A stretch of 64,000 bases of DNA from Druceiella hillmani. Lineage: Eukaryota > Arthropoda > Insecta > Lepidoptera > Hepialidae. Below the pieces are notes generated by a model. The model saw nothing but the letters and a program-made list of their open reading frames with translations. It made no database searches and was not told where the DNA came from. Below are positions 36,371 through 46,290 of the stretch, piece by piece. Made by a program: the position numbers and the translations under genes. Where the stretch lies: assembly GCA_039881145.1 (NCBI GenBank), contig JAYKKI010000015.1, forward strand, positions 29,178,001 through 29,242,000, read 5' to 3'. Every line of letters starts with the position of its first letter. Positions within the stretch are counted from its first letter, which is position 1.

Positions 36371-37380
36371 CTTTTAATTTTTGGCTTTAAGTGGATTTAG
36401 AAGGCAAAAAAACAATCTTTGTAATGGTCACTTGTAATGGTCACTTCCCTCCAAATTCTCGGCCTATAATAAAATGTAACATATAACTTAATGAGCGGGT
36501 CCATATAAATTTACTGTGTTTCATATAATTAAAAAAAAACTGACCATCTAGGATATATCTGCAAGAGTTACATGAAACATGTGGAGCCCAGTTTTTATTC
36601 TGATTTCTAACAGGTAATTTGTCTAAATATAACAAAACGAGTCAGCGTCTCGTTTGCAGCCTCTCGAAGCCATTTATACGGGTAGTAATGTTATAGCGAA
36701 ATAAGTACAGAAAACATGTTATGCCTCTGCAATATGCAAAAGCATATTGTTGAACACATTTGTTGAACACGAGGCAAGAAATACCCCTACCCCTCCTTCT
36801 CACTTCTCTTCCCCCGCTACAGCGCGCAATAATCGACTATCAATTTGGCGCGAAGATAAAAAATGGTGAAATCGCTATAACTTATTTAAAAGCAAATTTT
36901 TTGGACGGTGTCGAATTTTTTGTAATATTTTTTTGCTTAGAAAATCAAAATAAATGTCAGTGTTATTTGTAGAGTTGACATGATTGTCAGTTTCGTACAA
37001 TGTTTAAGAAAAGTACCAAATAGTACAAGAAATTATGTTTACGCTTTGTAGATTTATATTTTTTAAATTCATTTTGCATCTTTAACATTTTGATAAAAAA
37101 TCCCACATTCAAAAAAACAGATTTCCAACTGAATCTCATAGAGCAGTTGCTACCCACTTATAAACCAATCAACACTGCCATAAAAATACCGTCAGCGGCT
37201 ACTTCTTCTGTGTGTCGGGACTTGTGACTACATAAAGCGCTAGTCAGAGTCCTGATTTTATTCCAACTAAAAGATTCCGTTGCACTGTGGTTCCATTCAC
37301 AGGTCATAAATCGAAAAATCAATACCTTAAATTCTCACTTCTCATTACTTTACTAACTAGTATGATAAACAAATTACCCA
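36371..37380. other. Non-coding stretch
   Basis: No gene recognised. A pyrimidine-rich segment (CCCCTACCCCTCCTTCTC, near 36782) is the only compositional feature. Confidence 0.4.
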
Positions 37381-37837
37381 AAAACATATAAATACCACCA
37401 GTAATAATTATTCATTTGCGTTTAATTAATCCTTTACCACGCACTTATCAGTGACTGATCTTTGCAATAACATATTCGTTTGTTTGTGACGTGGAAATCC
37501 AAGGTCAAGGTATGTATTGCAATATTTAATGTATTTTAATTTTATATATTTTGTAGTATTACTAATATTTTAGTACTATGAAGATTAATTATAATTTGAG
37601 ATAAAAATGCACAATTTTGACTGCTCTTGGTCCCACATTTTAGCAATGATGCGCAATTGTTGTAATATATTTTTACATATTGACAAGTGTAGTCTAATGT
37701 AAAATACATGAAAAACATAGTCTAACATAGCCTGTGGGTGCTATGATTCTTTATGTTAACTCATAGCATACGTTTTTCGTAAAACGTCAACGAGATTTTT
37801 ATAATGTTAATTAAACTGTATGTTTTTCTCTTTTCAG

Positions 37838-38122
37838 GTAATTCACTGAAGTGCCCCTTAAATAGGACGTATTTCTTTGAAAAAGAAAAATACGAACATA
37901 TTTTACCAACGCTGTTAGAAAACTTTGATAATGTAGAGAATTTAGACAGTAGTCTTTTATATAAACGTATGCTTTAAAGTGTCGACAAATACTATAAACT
38001 TGTGAATTGTAATAGATCAAAAACGTTTAAAAGGTATACCGACTGGCTTAGTGCTATTGAGTGTTATAAATTAGCAACAACTGATGAGCAATGTAAATCT
38101 AAATGTGATTTAGCTCAACGTG
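37838..38122 (+). CDS. Candidate internal exon of an unidentified secreted-type gene (one in-frame stop)
   Basis: A 285-bp segment sits between a strong acceptor (TTTTTCTCTTTTCAG, ending 37837) and a donor-like GTACGT (38123). It reads in one frame, phase 1 to phase 1, with 94 codons and a single TAA (after YKRML). The peptide has cysteines and charged helices: NSLKCPLNRTYFFEKEKYEH, ILPTLLENFDNVENLDSSLL, FKRYTDWLSAIECYKLATTD, EQCKSKCDLAQR. About 330 bp upstream, CAAG followed by GTATGT (37510) is a matching donor. The upstream exon joins in frame with a hydrophobic stretch (IFAITYSFVC), which would suit a signal peptide, but no ATG precedes it. I do not recognise the family. With the stop it is either a pseudogene or a misread frame. 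Confidence 0.4.
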
Positions 38123-38161
38123 GTACGTCTTCCTCTAGTCGCGGTCCAGAGGAAGACGTAC
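38123..38161. repeat. 14-bp perfect hairpin containing the candidate donor
   Basis: Arms 38123-38136 and 38148-38161 are perfect inverted copies of GTACGTCTTCCTCT around 11 bases. The first arm begins with the GTACGT donor of the exon at 37838-38122, so the splice site would sit inside the stem if transcribed. Confidence 0.9.
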
Positions 38162-38236
38162 TATTTTTTTATATTTTATTTTAGAAAAAAAATATTTTAA
38201 TGAACTTAGCAAAAATCGATTCGTTCACCGTTAACA

Positions 38237-38281
38237 GTAACGTCCACCACGTTACTGTTAACGTCCACCACGTTACTGTTA
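38237..38281. repeat. Tandem 21-22-bp repeat with internal dyad
   Basis: AACGTCCACCACGTTACTGTT occurs twice in direct succession. Each unit carries AACAGTAACG facing CGTTACTGTT, so several alternative hairpins can form. Confidence 0.85.
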
Positions 38282-38472
38282 TTCGCGGTAAAACATTAAA
38301 ACATTAGAAGTTTCCATCAACAATTGACTCTGACTCTCTGAAATAATAATTAGAAGAAGCCGTAACAACGATGGCGAGCGAAGCACCTAAGCCTAATATC
38401 AACGTGAAACCGGAAACGTGTGCTACTAACTCCAATAAATCTGAGTAGCTAGGTTCAATATTAAAAGTCTGC

Positions 38473-38510
38473 CAGGGGCGGGTCCATGATTTCGTTCGGG
38501 GAGGGGTCAG
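38473..38510. repeat. Orphan hAT-like terminus
   Basis: CAGGGGCGGGTCCATGATTT matches the CAGGGGCGGATCCA consensus of many insect hAT ends. No inverted partner or 8-bp duplication was found nearby. Confidence 0.4.
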
Positions 38511-38910
38511 TAGCGGTCGTGCCAACCCTACTGAAATTTCAGGAGATCTACTGAATTCAGTTCGAGTCTCCTGAAATACTAATTTTTATTAATTATGATT
38601 AGATAAATCTCCTGATTTCTCTAATTTATAAATAAATTGTACACAGAATGATTTTTCCATTTTGAAAATTCTTAAATACGCTAATATTTACATTAAGATT
38701 GAAACAGGCAACTTAACATTAATAACTAATGCAATTAAATTCAAATTTACCGCTTTTCTATGATGGTGTCATCTGTAGGATTATATGAATTATGTGCCCG
38801 CTAATATCGTTCAGTAATGCATTATGCGTTGGTCTATAATTTATTTTATATTTATAACCATTTATTTTGATTTAACTATATAATTGAAGATTAAAACATG
38901 AATTGAAAAT

Positions 38911-39575
38911 ATGAGTGATAAAAAAAATCATGAAAATGTAATTAATGAAATTGATACGGTAATTTGAAAATGTTTCAAATTAATAATATGCGTAGTTTAT
39001 ATGGACACACTGTCGCGCGTATTCTCGCCTTCTGGAGTACTCATTATTCTAAGAATGCTGCATTGAAACGATATAACGGATTTTCGTTTGCTACTGAAGA
39101 GAATGTAAGAACAACCGAAGAGACAATCTGGTGAGATGTGGTTGGAGAAATAATTGAAACATATGAAAGGTTTATGTTTAATAATCGAAAAGAGGAAATA
39201 AATTAATCGTTTTATGAGTTCTTGTCTGCCATTCAAGTAGTAATTAAAACGTGCGATTACTGCGAAAATTGCGTAAATTCTTTACTTCGTAATCGTATAA
39301 TTTTGCGTTCGCAAGATAACCAATTACAAGAACAATTATTAAGAGAAAGAACTTTAAATTTAGAAAAGTGCACCAATTGCCGAGCAGCAGAGTATGCACA
39401 GATTAAAAAAACAGAATTTCGTCCTGAGTTTGTAAATAAAATTCATCATAAGAAAATAGAAAATAAGGAATTTGTGGACAACAAAGAGCAAAATGGTCCC
39501 TCTGTTTCAAATGCTGGACGTTTGACGAGTAGAAGTGGTAGAACCATCACCAAACCTTCAAGATACAGGATTTAA
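38911..39575 (+). pseudogene. Ty3/gypsy gag fused to the last residues of pol
   Basis: The frame starting near 38911 (ATG, MSDKKNHENVINEID) decays, then resumes with RYNGFSFATEENVRTTEETI, VGEIIETYERFMFNNRKEEI, SFYEFLSAIQVVIKTCDYCE, SLLRNRIILRSQDNQLQEQL, LRERTLNLEKCTNCRAAEYA. This is the capsid region of gypsy gag, where L..RYN.F.F, then F...L......C..., then D.LIRDRI, then L.LE.....CRAAE are conserved. After about 45 further codons the ORF ends SRSGRTITKPSRYRI and TAA. That is the typical C-terminus of a gypsy pol polyprotein after integrase. Zinc knuckle, protease, reverse transcriptase and most of integrase are missing, so an internal deletion has joined gag to the end of pol in frame. A polypurine tract and LTR follow. 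Confidence 0.8.
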
Positions 39576-39788
39576 TATATTTGTTTAACTTTTCAGAATA
39601 TTGTAATTTCAGTTCCTGTAATTCTTAACTTGTCTTAGTGTATTTAATTTAATATTCATTTACAAAAAAAAGAAAGAAAAGGGAGAAAGATGAATGTACT
39701 AAGTAATAATTTCTACTAGATATAATTGATGATTTCTGATATTTACATATAATTAATAATTTGACTAGATATAATTAGTAATTTCTTT

Positions 39789-39801
39789 AAAAGGGGAAAG
39801 A
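39789..39801 (+). promoter_or_regulatory. Polypurine tract of the gypsy relic
   Basis: AAAAGGGGAAAGA lies directly before TGTTACGTG, the usual start of a gypsy LTR. This is where plus-strand DNA synthesis is primed during reverse transcription. It sits about 215 bp after the pol stop, as expected. Confidence 0.65.
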
Positions 39802-41270
39802 TGTTACGTGTTATTGTGTAAGCCTGGCTGGCAACACTACATTATATAGATGTGCGCAAAATGTATCAGTGAAAATAAAAGTGTGATATATATTAAAGCT
39901 GAGTCGAAAAACGATTAAAAGTTAATGCTCAACGTTAAAGTGCGTCAACGATCAACGCTGTTGACAAAAAGATGTATTAACAGTTGATCAACACTTGATG
40001 TTAATAAACGGTCGAAGTCGACGGCTGTTTATATTAATGCACATTGAAGCATTATTTCGTTAGTGCGTTGACGTTGATAAACGTTAAATACACAGATTAT
40101 GGTTAAATACTAACTGCTAAATGTTGATAATCGTCAATTGGATATATCGAATCTACGACGGTGCATGCATTACCAGGCTAGCGGCCAGTCTTCCATCGAC
40201 GGTGATTGCGTAATGAAGGTTAATGAGCGAAGGTTTAGAGATTTGGCCGATAGTTTAGTAATTTCGACGTTTTCCATATAATTAATTATTTTTTTATTAA
40301 TCTTAATAATCCATTAAGATTAATAAAAAAATAATTGTGGTTTTATTTTACACTATATTACTAATTACTTTTTACAGTTTTAATATTCAGAAGACATTTT
40401 TATTTCAAGTGATATTTTAATTTTTTTTCACGAAAGTTCGAAATGTACTGTAACTTTTTAGTGCTAATAATATTTACGAAGTGGATATTTTTATTGTTAA
40501 CATTTTACATATCATTTTAATATTAATAAGAAATTAATTATGTCTGACCTTTTAGTGCAAATATTTTATATTTTATTACTAGTTATTTTTTATAGATTTA
40601 AATACGAGAATTTATATATCAATTTTTATTTTAAAATTTTTTTAAAGAGTTAGAAAGACACTAACTTTTAGTGTTAATAATCAATATTAATTTACTGGAT
40701 ATTTTTTGTGTTTGTATGTGTCAAGAAAGTTTGTAAATTTGTTTAACAAAGTTATCCTTGGAATTATTTTACGTCAGATAACGAAATTTGTTGGAGAAAT
40801 AATGACAATAATGACACAACTAATTTTACTTAAAATATTTTAATTGTATTTATGTGATATAATATTAGGAGAAAAATTTAATAAACCGAACGAGTTCAGT
40901 ACAATCCGTATAGCGTTGTTTTCTATATTTATTATTTACGTATTGAATGACTCAAGCTCCATGTAATTATCAGGTATAATTTATTGTGTTAATATAAACA
41001 TTTGACGGATGTTCGACTCCATTTAGAAATTTGTAAGCAAAGGTGTTTGTATTAACTATGGTACGCGCCTAAATACATTAACTGTTAATATGAACAGTTT
41101 TGGTCAACAGTTAACCGTCGTCAACGTTAACAGGTATTAACGTTTATCATGATTAGCGTAAACGCCTCCACCTTTAGTATATATCATTTGATTGGAAAGA
41201 TATATATCACTCATTTATATCTCTAGCTCACTAGTTCAGTATCTCAGTAACGAAATTATTTATTACGCAT
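39802..41270 (+). repeat. Probable 3' LTR, interrupted by an inverted-repeat element
   Basis: Begins TGTTACGTG after the polypurine tract. After about 90 bp (to 39894) it is broken by the element at 39895-41175. It appears to resume at 41176 with GTATATATCATTTGATTGG, ATATCACTCATTTATATCTC, AGTTCAGTATCTCAGTAACG and ATTACGCA. AGTTCAGTATCTC..TAACG is a frequent R/U5 sequence in insect gypsy LTRs. No 5' LTR was found upstream of gag to compare, so the right border is an estimate. Confidence 0.45.
39895..41175. mobile_element. Non-autonomous inverted-repeat element rich in AACGTTAA/GTTGAC motifs
   Basis: The two ends are inverted copies over 70-100 bp. On the left AAAGCTGAGTCG, AGTTAATGCTCAACGTTAA, CTGTTGACAAAA and TATTAACAGTTGAT follow in order. 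The reverse complement of the right end gives AAAGGTGGAGGCG, CGTTAATACCTGTTAACGTT, CTGTTGACCAAAA and TATTAACAGTTAAT in the same order. The subterminal regions carry many variants of GTTAAC/GTTGAC/AACGTT, which could be transposase sites. Nothing in the 1.28 kb interior is coding; it contains a GC-richer block (GCTAGCGGCCAGTCTTCCAT) and an A/T-rich core. TATATAT flanks both sides, but an exact duplication is not certain. It sits inside the gypsy LTR. Confidence 0.65.
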
Positions 41271-42281
41271 ACGTTGAACCGTTGAACATTGAGCGTACAA
41301 AATGGTGATAAATAGTAATGGCTGAACATTACGCACTATTGTTTGAAAATAAAAATAAATTCTACAAGAATATTCACTTTGCTTAATACTTTGCAGGTTT
41401 AGGATTTAGGACTGTCAACCTATATTCAAATTATACATAAAATAACTTTAATGATTATAATTAAATAAATTGGAATAAATTTACGTATTTATACAATTAT
41501 AAATTAGAATTTTGAAATGAAACAAAAAAGTGTTTATTTACGCAAATATCTTGATTGAACTGAAGTATACTTTATCACAGCATTCACATTCGATCGCGAG
41601 TAGCTACGTTCGTCCTATAGATCCATTTGCATATTTGACTAAACATTTTGATCGTTTTCTGTTTCTTCACGTAGCGTCAAAATATTTATAACGCGACCAT
41701 GAGTGACACATCTCTACTATATTAGCTAGAATGTCAAATAAATAAATAATACGCCTCTAATTGTGTTTAAGATTCTCTTTATTGTATTTTTAGATTATAC
41801 AAACACGAAACACCTAGCAATATGGTACTGACGACATCAAAAGTCGAGATCCAGAATTCCCTCACCTTTATTATTGATAAATTTTAAAAATTAGGCTTAA
41901 TTGTAGATAAACCATGAAGTGATGGACGGGGGATATAGAACAACGGAAATACTGCCAGAAAATTATTTTTTTAATTCAATCGTTTCAGCCGAAATCACAG
42001 ATTTAATTGACCGCTGTTCTATAATTTTGCAAGTTTTATAGTCGGAATACAATATTAATATATGGTCATTTAGTGAAATCAGTTTGGAAACCGTGCGACT
42101 TTTTGTGCAAGAATATACATGATACAATCTCCCGACTTCCCAGAAATTGTAAAGCATTCATTAGTGTCTGTCGGGGATTTATATCAAGAAACTGCAGAAG
42201 CTAACAATAAAAATTTCAAGGCATTTAGACGAGACCATGGCTGAAAAATGGCTCGGGGACTTACTAATATTGATTTAAAGG
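41271..42281. other. Non-coding stretch left of the Harbinger element
   Basis: AT-rich. A plus-strand stretch near 42080-42200 is stop-free (LCKNIHDTISRLPRNCKAFI followed by SVCRGFISRNC). The minus frame at 42157-41963 is also open; neither is recognised. Confidence 0.35.
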
Positions 42282-42540
42282 CCCTGATCGACAGGCGAGT
42301 AAAACCGCGGTTTTATGGCTCGTCGGTAAAGCTCGCCGGTATATCATCACAATACCGCGGTTTTATATACCGACGAGCCTGGCTCGCGGCTCGTCATGTT
42401 TGTCATATTTTTTACTCGGCTTGTGTAAAACCGCTCGTCGATCACGGCCGGCGTGCCGAGCCGGCAGTTATCCTATTATCCTATATGTCCTTATCGACGG
42501 CGCTTGAGGATGTACGTATGACGCATCAAATTTTTTAAAA

Positions 42541-43061
42541 TAGATCTACGAAATTACAGCTACGATTTTATAATTGAATTCATAAATTGTTTCCGAGAGT
42601 GTCCCTGTTTATGGCAAACAAAATCAAGCGATTATAAAAATAAAACAAATCGGCTTGTAGCATATAACAAATTCGTGGAAATTGCAAACAAATATGAACC
42701 GAACTCGGATATAGCGGGTATTAAGAAAAAAATTCAATCTTTGCGAGCTTCATATAGGAAAGAAAGAAAAAAGGTTTTTGAAAGCATGAAAACCGGCTCG
42801 GGAGTTGAAGATTTGTATGAGCCAAAGTTATGCTATTACAAAGAGCTTGAATTTCTGAACGATCCGGTTGAAAGTAAGTGACTACCAATTTTATTTTATT
42901 TTAATTAAGTACACAATTTTAATTTATTGCACACACATGTACAGACTACAAACAGTTGATACATAGATTTTAAATTAACAGGTACAGCATCAATGTCAAC
43001 TCTCGATAGTGCCGACGTTGAGAATAGTAATCAGGTATCAGCGCAAGATTCTCTGGAGAAC
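42541..43061 (+). pseudogene. Harbinger MADF-domain protein, exons 1-2
   Basis: Exon 1 (to 42873) encodes a clear MADF domain: FIIEFINCFRECPCLWQ, SDYKNKTNRLVAYNKFVEIA, GIKKKIQSLRASYRKERKKV and YEPKLCYYKELEFLNDP, with the conserved CLW, Y..K......(A)(Y/W)..., IK.LR..Y..E and LWYY..L.FL positions. A consensus donor (GTAAGTGA) follows. Exon 2 (42982-43061) follows an ACAG acceptor in phase, reading STASMSTLDSADVENSNQVS, and ends at another GTAAGT donor. MADF proteins of Harbinger bind the element ends and bring the nuclease to the nucleus. No ATG lies in frame upstream after a TGA at about 42516, so the start codon is lost or in an unseen exon. The C-terminal exon lies farther on, at 43407. Confidence 0.88.
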
Positions 43062-43064
43062 GTA

Positions 43065-43406
43065 AGTATTATAACTATGTATTTATCATTTCTTCCTCCA
43101 GTTGAATTGCAGTACTTCACAAAATCTTCCCGAACTTTTTTCGCATCATTGCTCGAGTTTCCAGTACGAGACACTTGTAAGGGCTCCAAAATACCACTCG
43201 TTCTCAGACTTTGAATTGTGCCAGTAATTTGATTTTCTTTGCTAATGTCACCTGGCGTGATTTACTCTTGTCTTGATTTGCATCTTAAATAATTATGCCA
43301 AGTACAACAAGCTAATACGACAAAATTTATGTCCTCAATTGATTTGAAATCAATAGCAGAGTGAAATATCTTGTATCTAAAATTCCAAACGCATTTTCGA
43401 CTACCT
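43065..43406 (-). pseudogene. HARBI1-type nuclease, C-terminal part (displaced)
   Basis: The minus strand from 43406 reads VVENAFGIL, then, after a frameshift, RYKIFHSAIDFKSIEDINFV and VLACCTWHNYLRCKSRQE, TAA, then ITPGDISKENQITGT and a tail VSRTGNSSNDAKKVREDFVK followed by YCNSTGG. VENAFGI..(S)R(F/W)(R/K)I, VLACC.LHNYL and R..FK.YF(N)..G are the signature end of Harbinger nucleases. The third catalytic acidic residue lies just upstream in intact proteins. The piece lies inside the MADF gene, between its exon 2 and its C-terminal exon, instead of beyond that exon. Confidence 0.88.
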
Positions 43407-43800
43407 GAAAAACTTATCAACGATGTAGTTTTTTATGGACAATTGGAACGACTCGCAATAAATTCAGAAGTTATTGTGCGGTCTAAAAATTTACATTCTA
43501 ATACCAATAGTAATTTATGTAATCAACAAGTTTATACGCCTGGCCCGCCTCCGATAAATACCAGATCATCCACTTCTACGTCCACATTCCCATATCAACC
43601 ACAATTTCAAGTTCGTACAGCCACAGACGATCAACAAATTTATACGCCTGATCCTGCTCCAATAGGTACCAGACCATCTACTTCGACATCCACATTCACA
43701 TCTCAACAACATATTAAAATTCTGCGAGCCACAGACGATCAACAATATGACCCAGGAAATTCAAATGCCCTATCGTATCTAATTTTTCATCTTAATTATG
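43407..43800 (+). pseudogene. Harbinger MADF protein, C-terminal exon with repeats
   Basis: Plus strand: EKLINDVVFYGQLERLAINS at the start matches the C-terminal EKLI.DVLF.GQL..L helix of Harbinger MADF proteins. Two degenerate repeats of about 37 residues follow: QVYTPGPPPINTRSSTSTST then TATDDQ, and QIYTPDPAPIGTRPSTSTST then RATDDQ. The similarity starts abruptly at 43407, where the displaced nuclease piece ends, so this is a rearrangement junction rather than a splice acceptor. After 43800 the sequence is AT-rich and non-coding. Confidence 0.8.
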
Positions 43801-43949
43801 TTTGTTGTTTATACTTGTTCAATATTTTTTTATTAATATTTAAATTTTTTTTGTATTGTGCTGAATCATACCTACGGGAAAAAATTATAAGTACAGATGT
43901 ATGTTTTTATCTACTGATAAAATAATAAAAAGTACAACTAACGTCTCAC

Positions 43950-44381
43950 CTTTATGTATTCGTTTTTTAATACACCGTAAATAGCTCTGCATGTTTCTGG
44001 AATAATTCTTCTCAAAGTTTGCCTCGATATTACAGTTGAATACTGCAAACTGGTTTTGGTTTTACCTTCTGCTAGGTATCTCAATGTTGCGGTCAATCGT
44101 TCATGAGGAGAAATAGCTTCTCGCATTATTGTATTTTTTTTTTGTATTATAGGTGTCACTAAAGATAACAACTCGTTGTACGATTCCGCAGACATTCTCA
44201 GATAATTTCTGTAATCAGGTGGTTCTGCTGCCACTTCTTTAATTAAATGAGTGTGCGACAGAGCTTGCCTTTTTTCGATCCAACTTTTAACCCAAACTCT
44301 TGGTCGTTTACGCTTTTTTTTATTAATTTCGCCATATGTTATAGCGAGGTAACACAATGCTTCGGACTTCGAACAAGACAT
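43950..44381 (-). pseudogene. HARBI1-type nuclease, N-terminal exon
   Basis: ATG at 44381 (the open frame extends six codons further without an ATG) starts MSCSKSEALCYLAITYGEIN, KKKRKRPRVWVKSWIEKRQA, then YNELLSLVTPIIQKKNTIMR, ISPHERLTATLRYLAEGKT, and TVISRQTLRRIIPETCRAIY, ending EYIK at a GTGAGAC donor at 43949. The RxVWVK.(W/P)...R, L.P.I.(K/R).(D/N)T.(M/F)R, I.P.ERL..TLRYLA.G and S..T....I.ETC..I blocks are those of HARBI1/ALP1-like nucleases. This exon is fully open. The central exon with the GAIDG and other catalytic motifs is absent from the element. Confidence 0.9.
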
Positions 44382-44497
44382 ATTGCCACGATTCCACAAA
44401 CACGACTGTTTTACTCGCTAGTCGATCAGCACCAACGAGCCGCGAGTAAAACCGTCGTTCTTTAAAACTGCGGTATAGGCTCGTACGTCGATCACCC

Positions 44498-46061
44498 ACT
44501 TAATGAATAAACTCACGTTACAGTCAGATCCATTCGTTACCAGCCTACGGAAGCTTCCCCGAAAGAAAATGGCTTTTTTTGAAGATGTTAAGTTTTTTAA
44601 TACTTTAAAAATCTTGTAATTGTTTTTGTAAAAATAATTAAGTGTTGTTATCTTACTTTGCTTAAAAAATCAGAGCTTTTTTCTCAATTTCAGTGTCGTT
44701 TCGTTGTTAATTATTTATGTTTTTTTAAATTTTATTTTATTTTATTTTATGAATAATAAAATCACTGTCAGTTCATTTATGGATAATAAAATCACTGTCA
44801 GGCCAAATTTTGTAATTAGTAATGCTTAACATTAATTAACATAGACATTGAAATGTACCATTTTCTACATTTATTTTAATGTTACTTTTCTTGTCATTTG
44901 TAATCAAATTATTGATAAATATTTTGTATAATATAAAAAATTAAGTAAATGATAATTTATGTTGTCTTTTACAACCGTTTTAATACAAGTAAATTGTTTT
45001 ATTTTCGAGCCCCCCTTAGGACTGTTTACCACAGTGCGTCTGTGCAAAGTATGCGCCCACAATACAATTAAAGCTTATGAGCACGAGCTTACACACATTA
45101 TACGTGCAAAGTAACTTTGTGTATCGTATCCTTGTTTTAGAATTTAACACAAAAGTAAAACATGGTAGACGTGTACCATGATTTACTTTCATGGAAATAT
45201 ACCGATTGTAGTCATATTTATTATTCATTTTTATTTAGTTAAATTTATTGTTAGTTCTTACTTTGTTCATTGTTAGATTTTATTTTATACTTAAGGGCTT
45301 GTTACCAGTTTGCAGTAATTTACTTTATACCAATGTAATGTTTGTGCGAAAATTAATTTTTTCATTATTGATTTTACATATGAGATTTAACTCTGTATTT
45401 GAAAAAGATTGAGTTTGCTGTCAGTAATATGTCAGATATAAATAAATATCGGGTATGTACCCGCTACTTTAATTACGGATATTGGACGAATATCATGTAG
45501 ATGAATTTGATGTTCATTGAAGGCTCCGTCGCGGTTTTATATGTTGTTCAGATTAATATTTAGTTAGTAAGTCAACAATAAAAATAAAAAAGTGTCAATA
45601 AAAAAGTTTCAAATTCCTTATGAAATGATAACTGTTTCAAAGCATTGAAATATTATTTATGCTTTGTATCAACCAATTTAAAATTACCTTAATTTAAAAA
45701 TACTTAAAATAACTTTTGTGACGTTAGCTGGGAAAACCATATAATAGTTAATACATTAACACTAAGTATGGGGGAATTATAGCTACTGGAAAGGTCTATA
45801 GAAAAGTTAGGGCAGCACATATATAAATATTATCATAGATAAGCCACAGTAACTGTTTTAAATAAAAAGTGACTTGTGCAATAAAACTGGTTAAGTTTAG
45901 GCCGATTTATGATTCATATTAAAATGTCAGATGTCATTATTTATAATATGATACAGTAATTTAAGTGAAATTAAAATATTTGAAACAAGAAAAAGGGCAT
46001 ACTTAACTCGGGATCACAACTCAAGACTGCCCTTTCTCCAAAAAATTTTCTAATGCAAGCA
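44498..46061. other. Non-coding stretch
   Basis: No gene recognised; AT-rich with a short tandem ATAATAAAATCACTGTCAG (44754-44799, two copies). Confidence 0.4.
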
Positions 46062-46290
46062 TTAAAATTTTCTTCGACGTTGCTCATTAAAATTAAGCTT
46101 CACAATTGTTTGGAAAGTCTTATGCTTAACTCTTCCATTTTTTTTTATAGTTTTACACATTATAAATGAAGTGACAAATTCAAGAACGACATTTCTATTA
46201 TTCTGTGTTGCTGAAATATCTGGGCAACAAAAATATTGTGTACAATTTATGTAGTCATCAAACAAGTTGTGACAAGGGCTAATTAGGATA
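46062..46290 (-). other. Unassigned ORF, possibly a gene fragment
   Basis: A 67-codon frame with balanced composition (FDDYINCTQYFCCPDISATQ, NNRNVVLEFVTSFIMCKTIK, KHKTFQTIVKLNFNEQRRRK) looks more protein-like than most open AT-rich frames here. It resembles the tail of a transposase or a THAP-type protein, but I cannot match it. It extends upstream without a stop to about 46290. Confidence 0.3.

Larger units (their letters stand above)
42285..44494. mobile_element. PIF/Harbinger element with 3-bp target duplication
   Basis: The left end starts TGATCGACAGGCGAG at 42285. The right end, reverse-complemented from 44494, starts TGATCGACGTACGAG and both continue to ACCGC.GTTTTA, giving terminal repeats of about 30 bp. 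CCC flanks both sides (42282-42284 and 44495-44497), a 3-bp duplication of the length Harbinger makes, although TWA is the usual target. GTCGATCA recurs subterminally (near 42438 and 44422) beside AGTAAAACCG motifs. Inside are pieces of the two expected genes: a MADF/Myb-like DNA-binding protein on plus and a HARBI1-type nuclease on minus, rearranged and incomplete. Length is 2,210 bp, shorter than a complete two-gene element. Confidence 0.92.

Noticed and set aside
42248..42538. 96-codon plus-strand ORF over the left end of the Harbinger element
   Set aside because: It runs across the terminal repeat and flanking DNA; the repetitive GCGAG/CGTCG motifs keep it open. The MADF exon that follows is in a different context.
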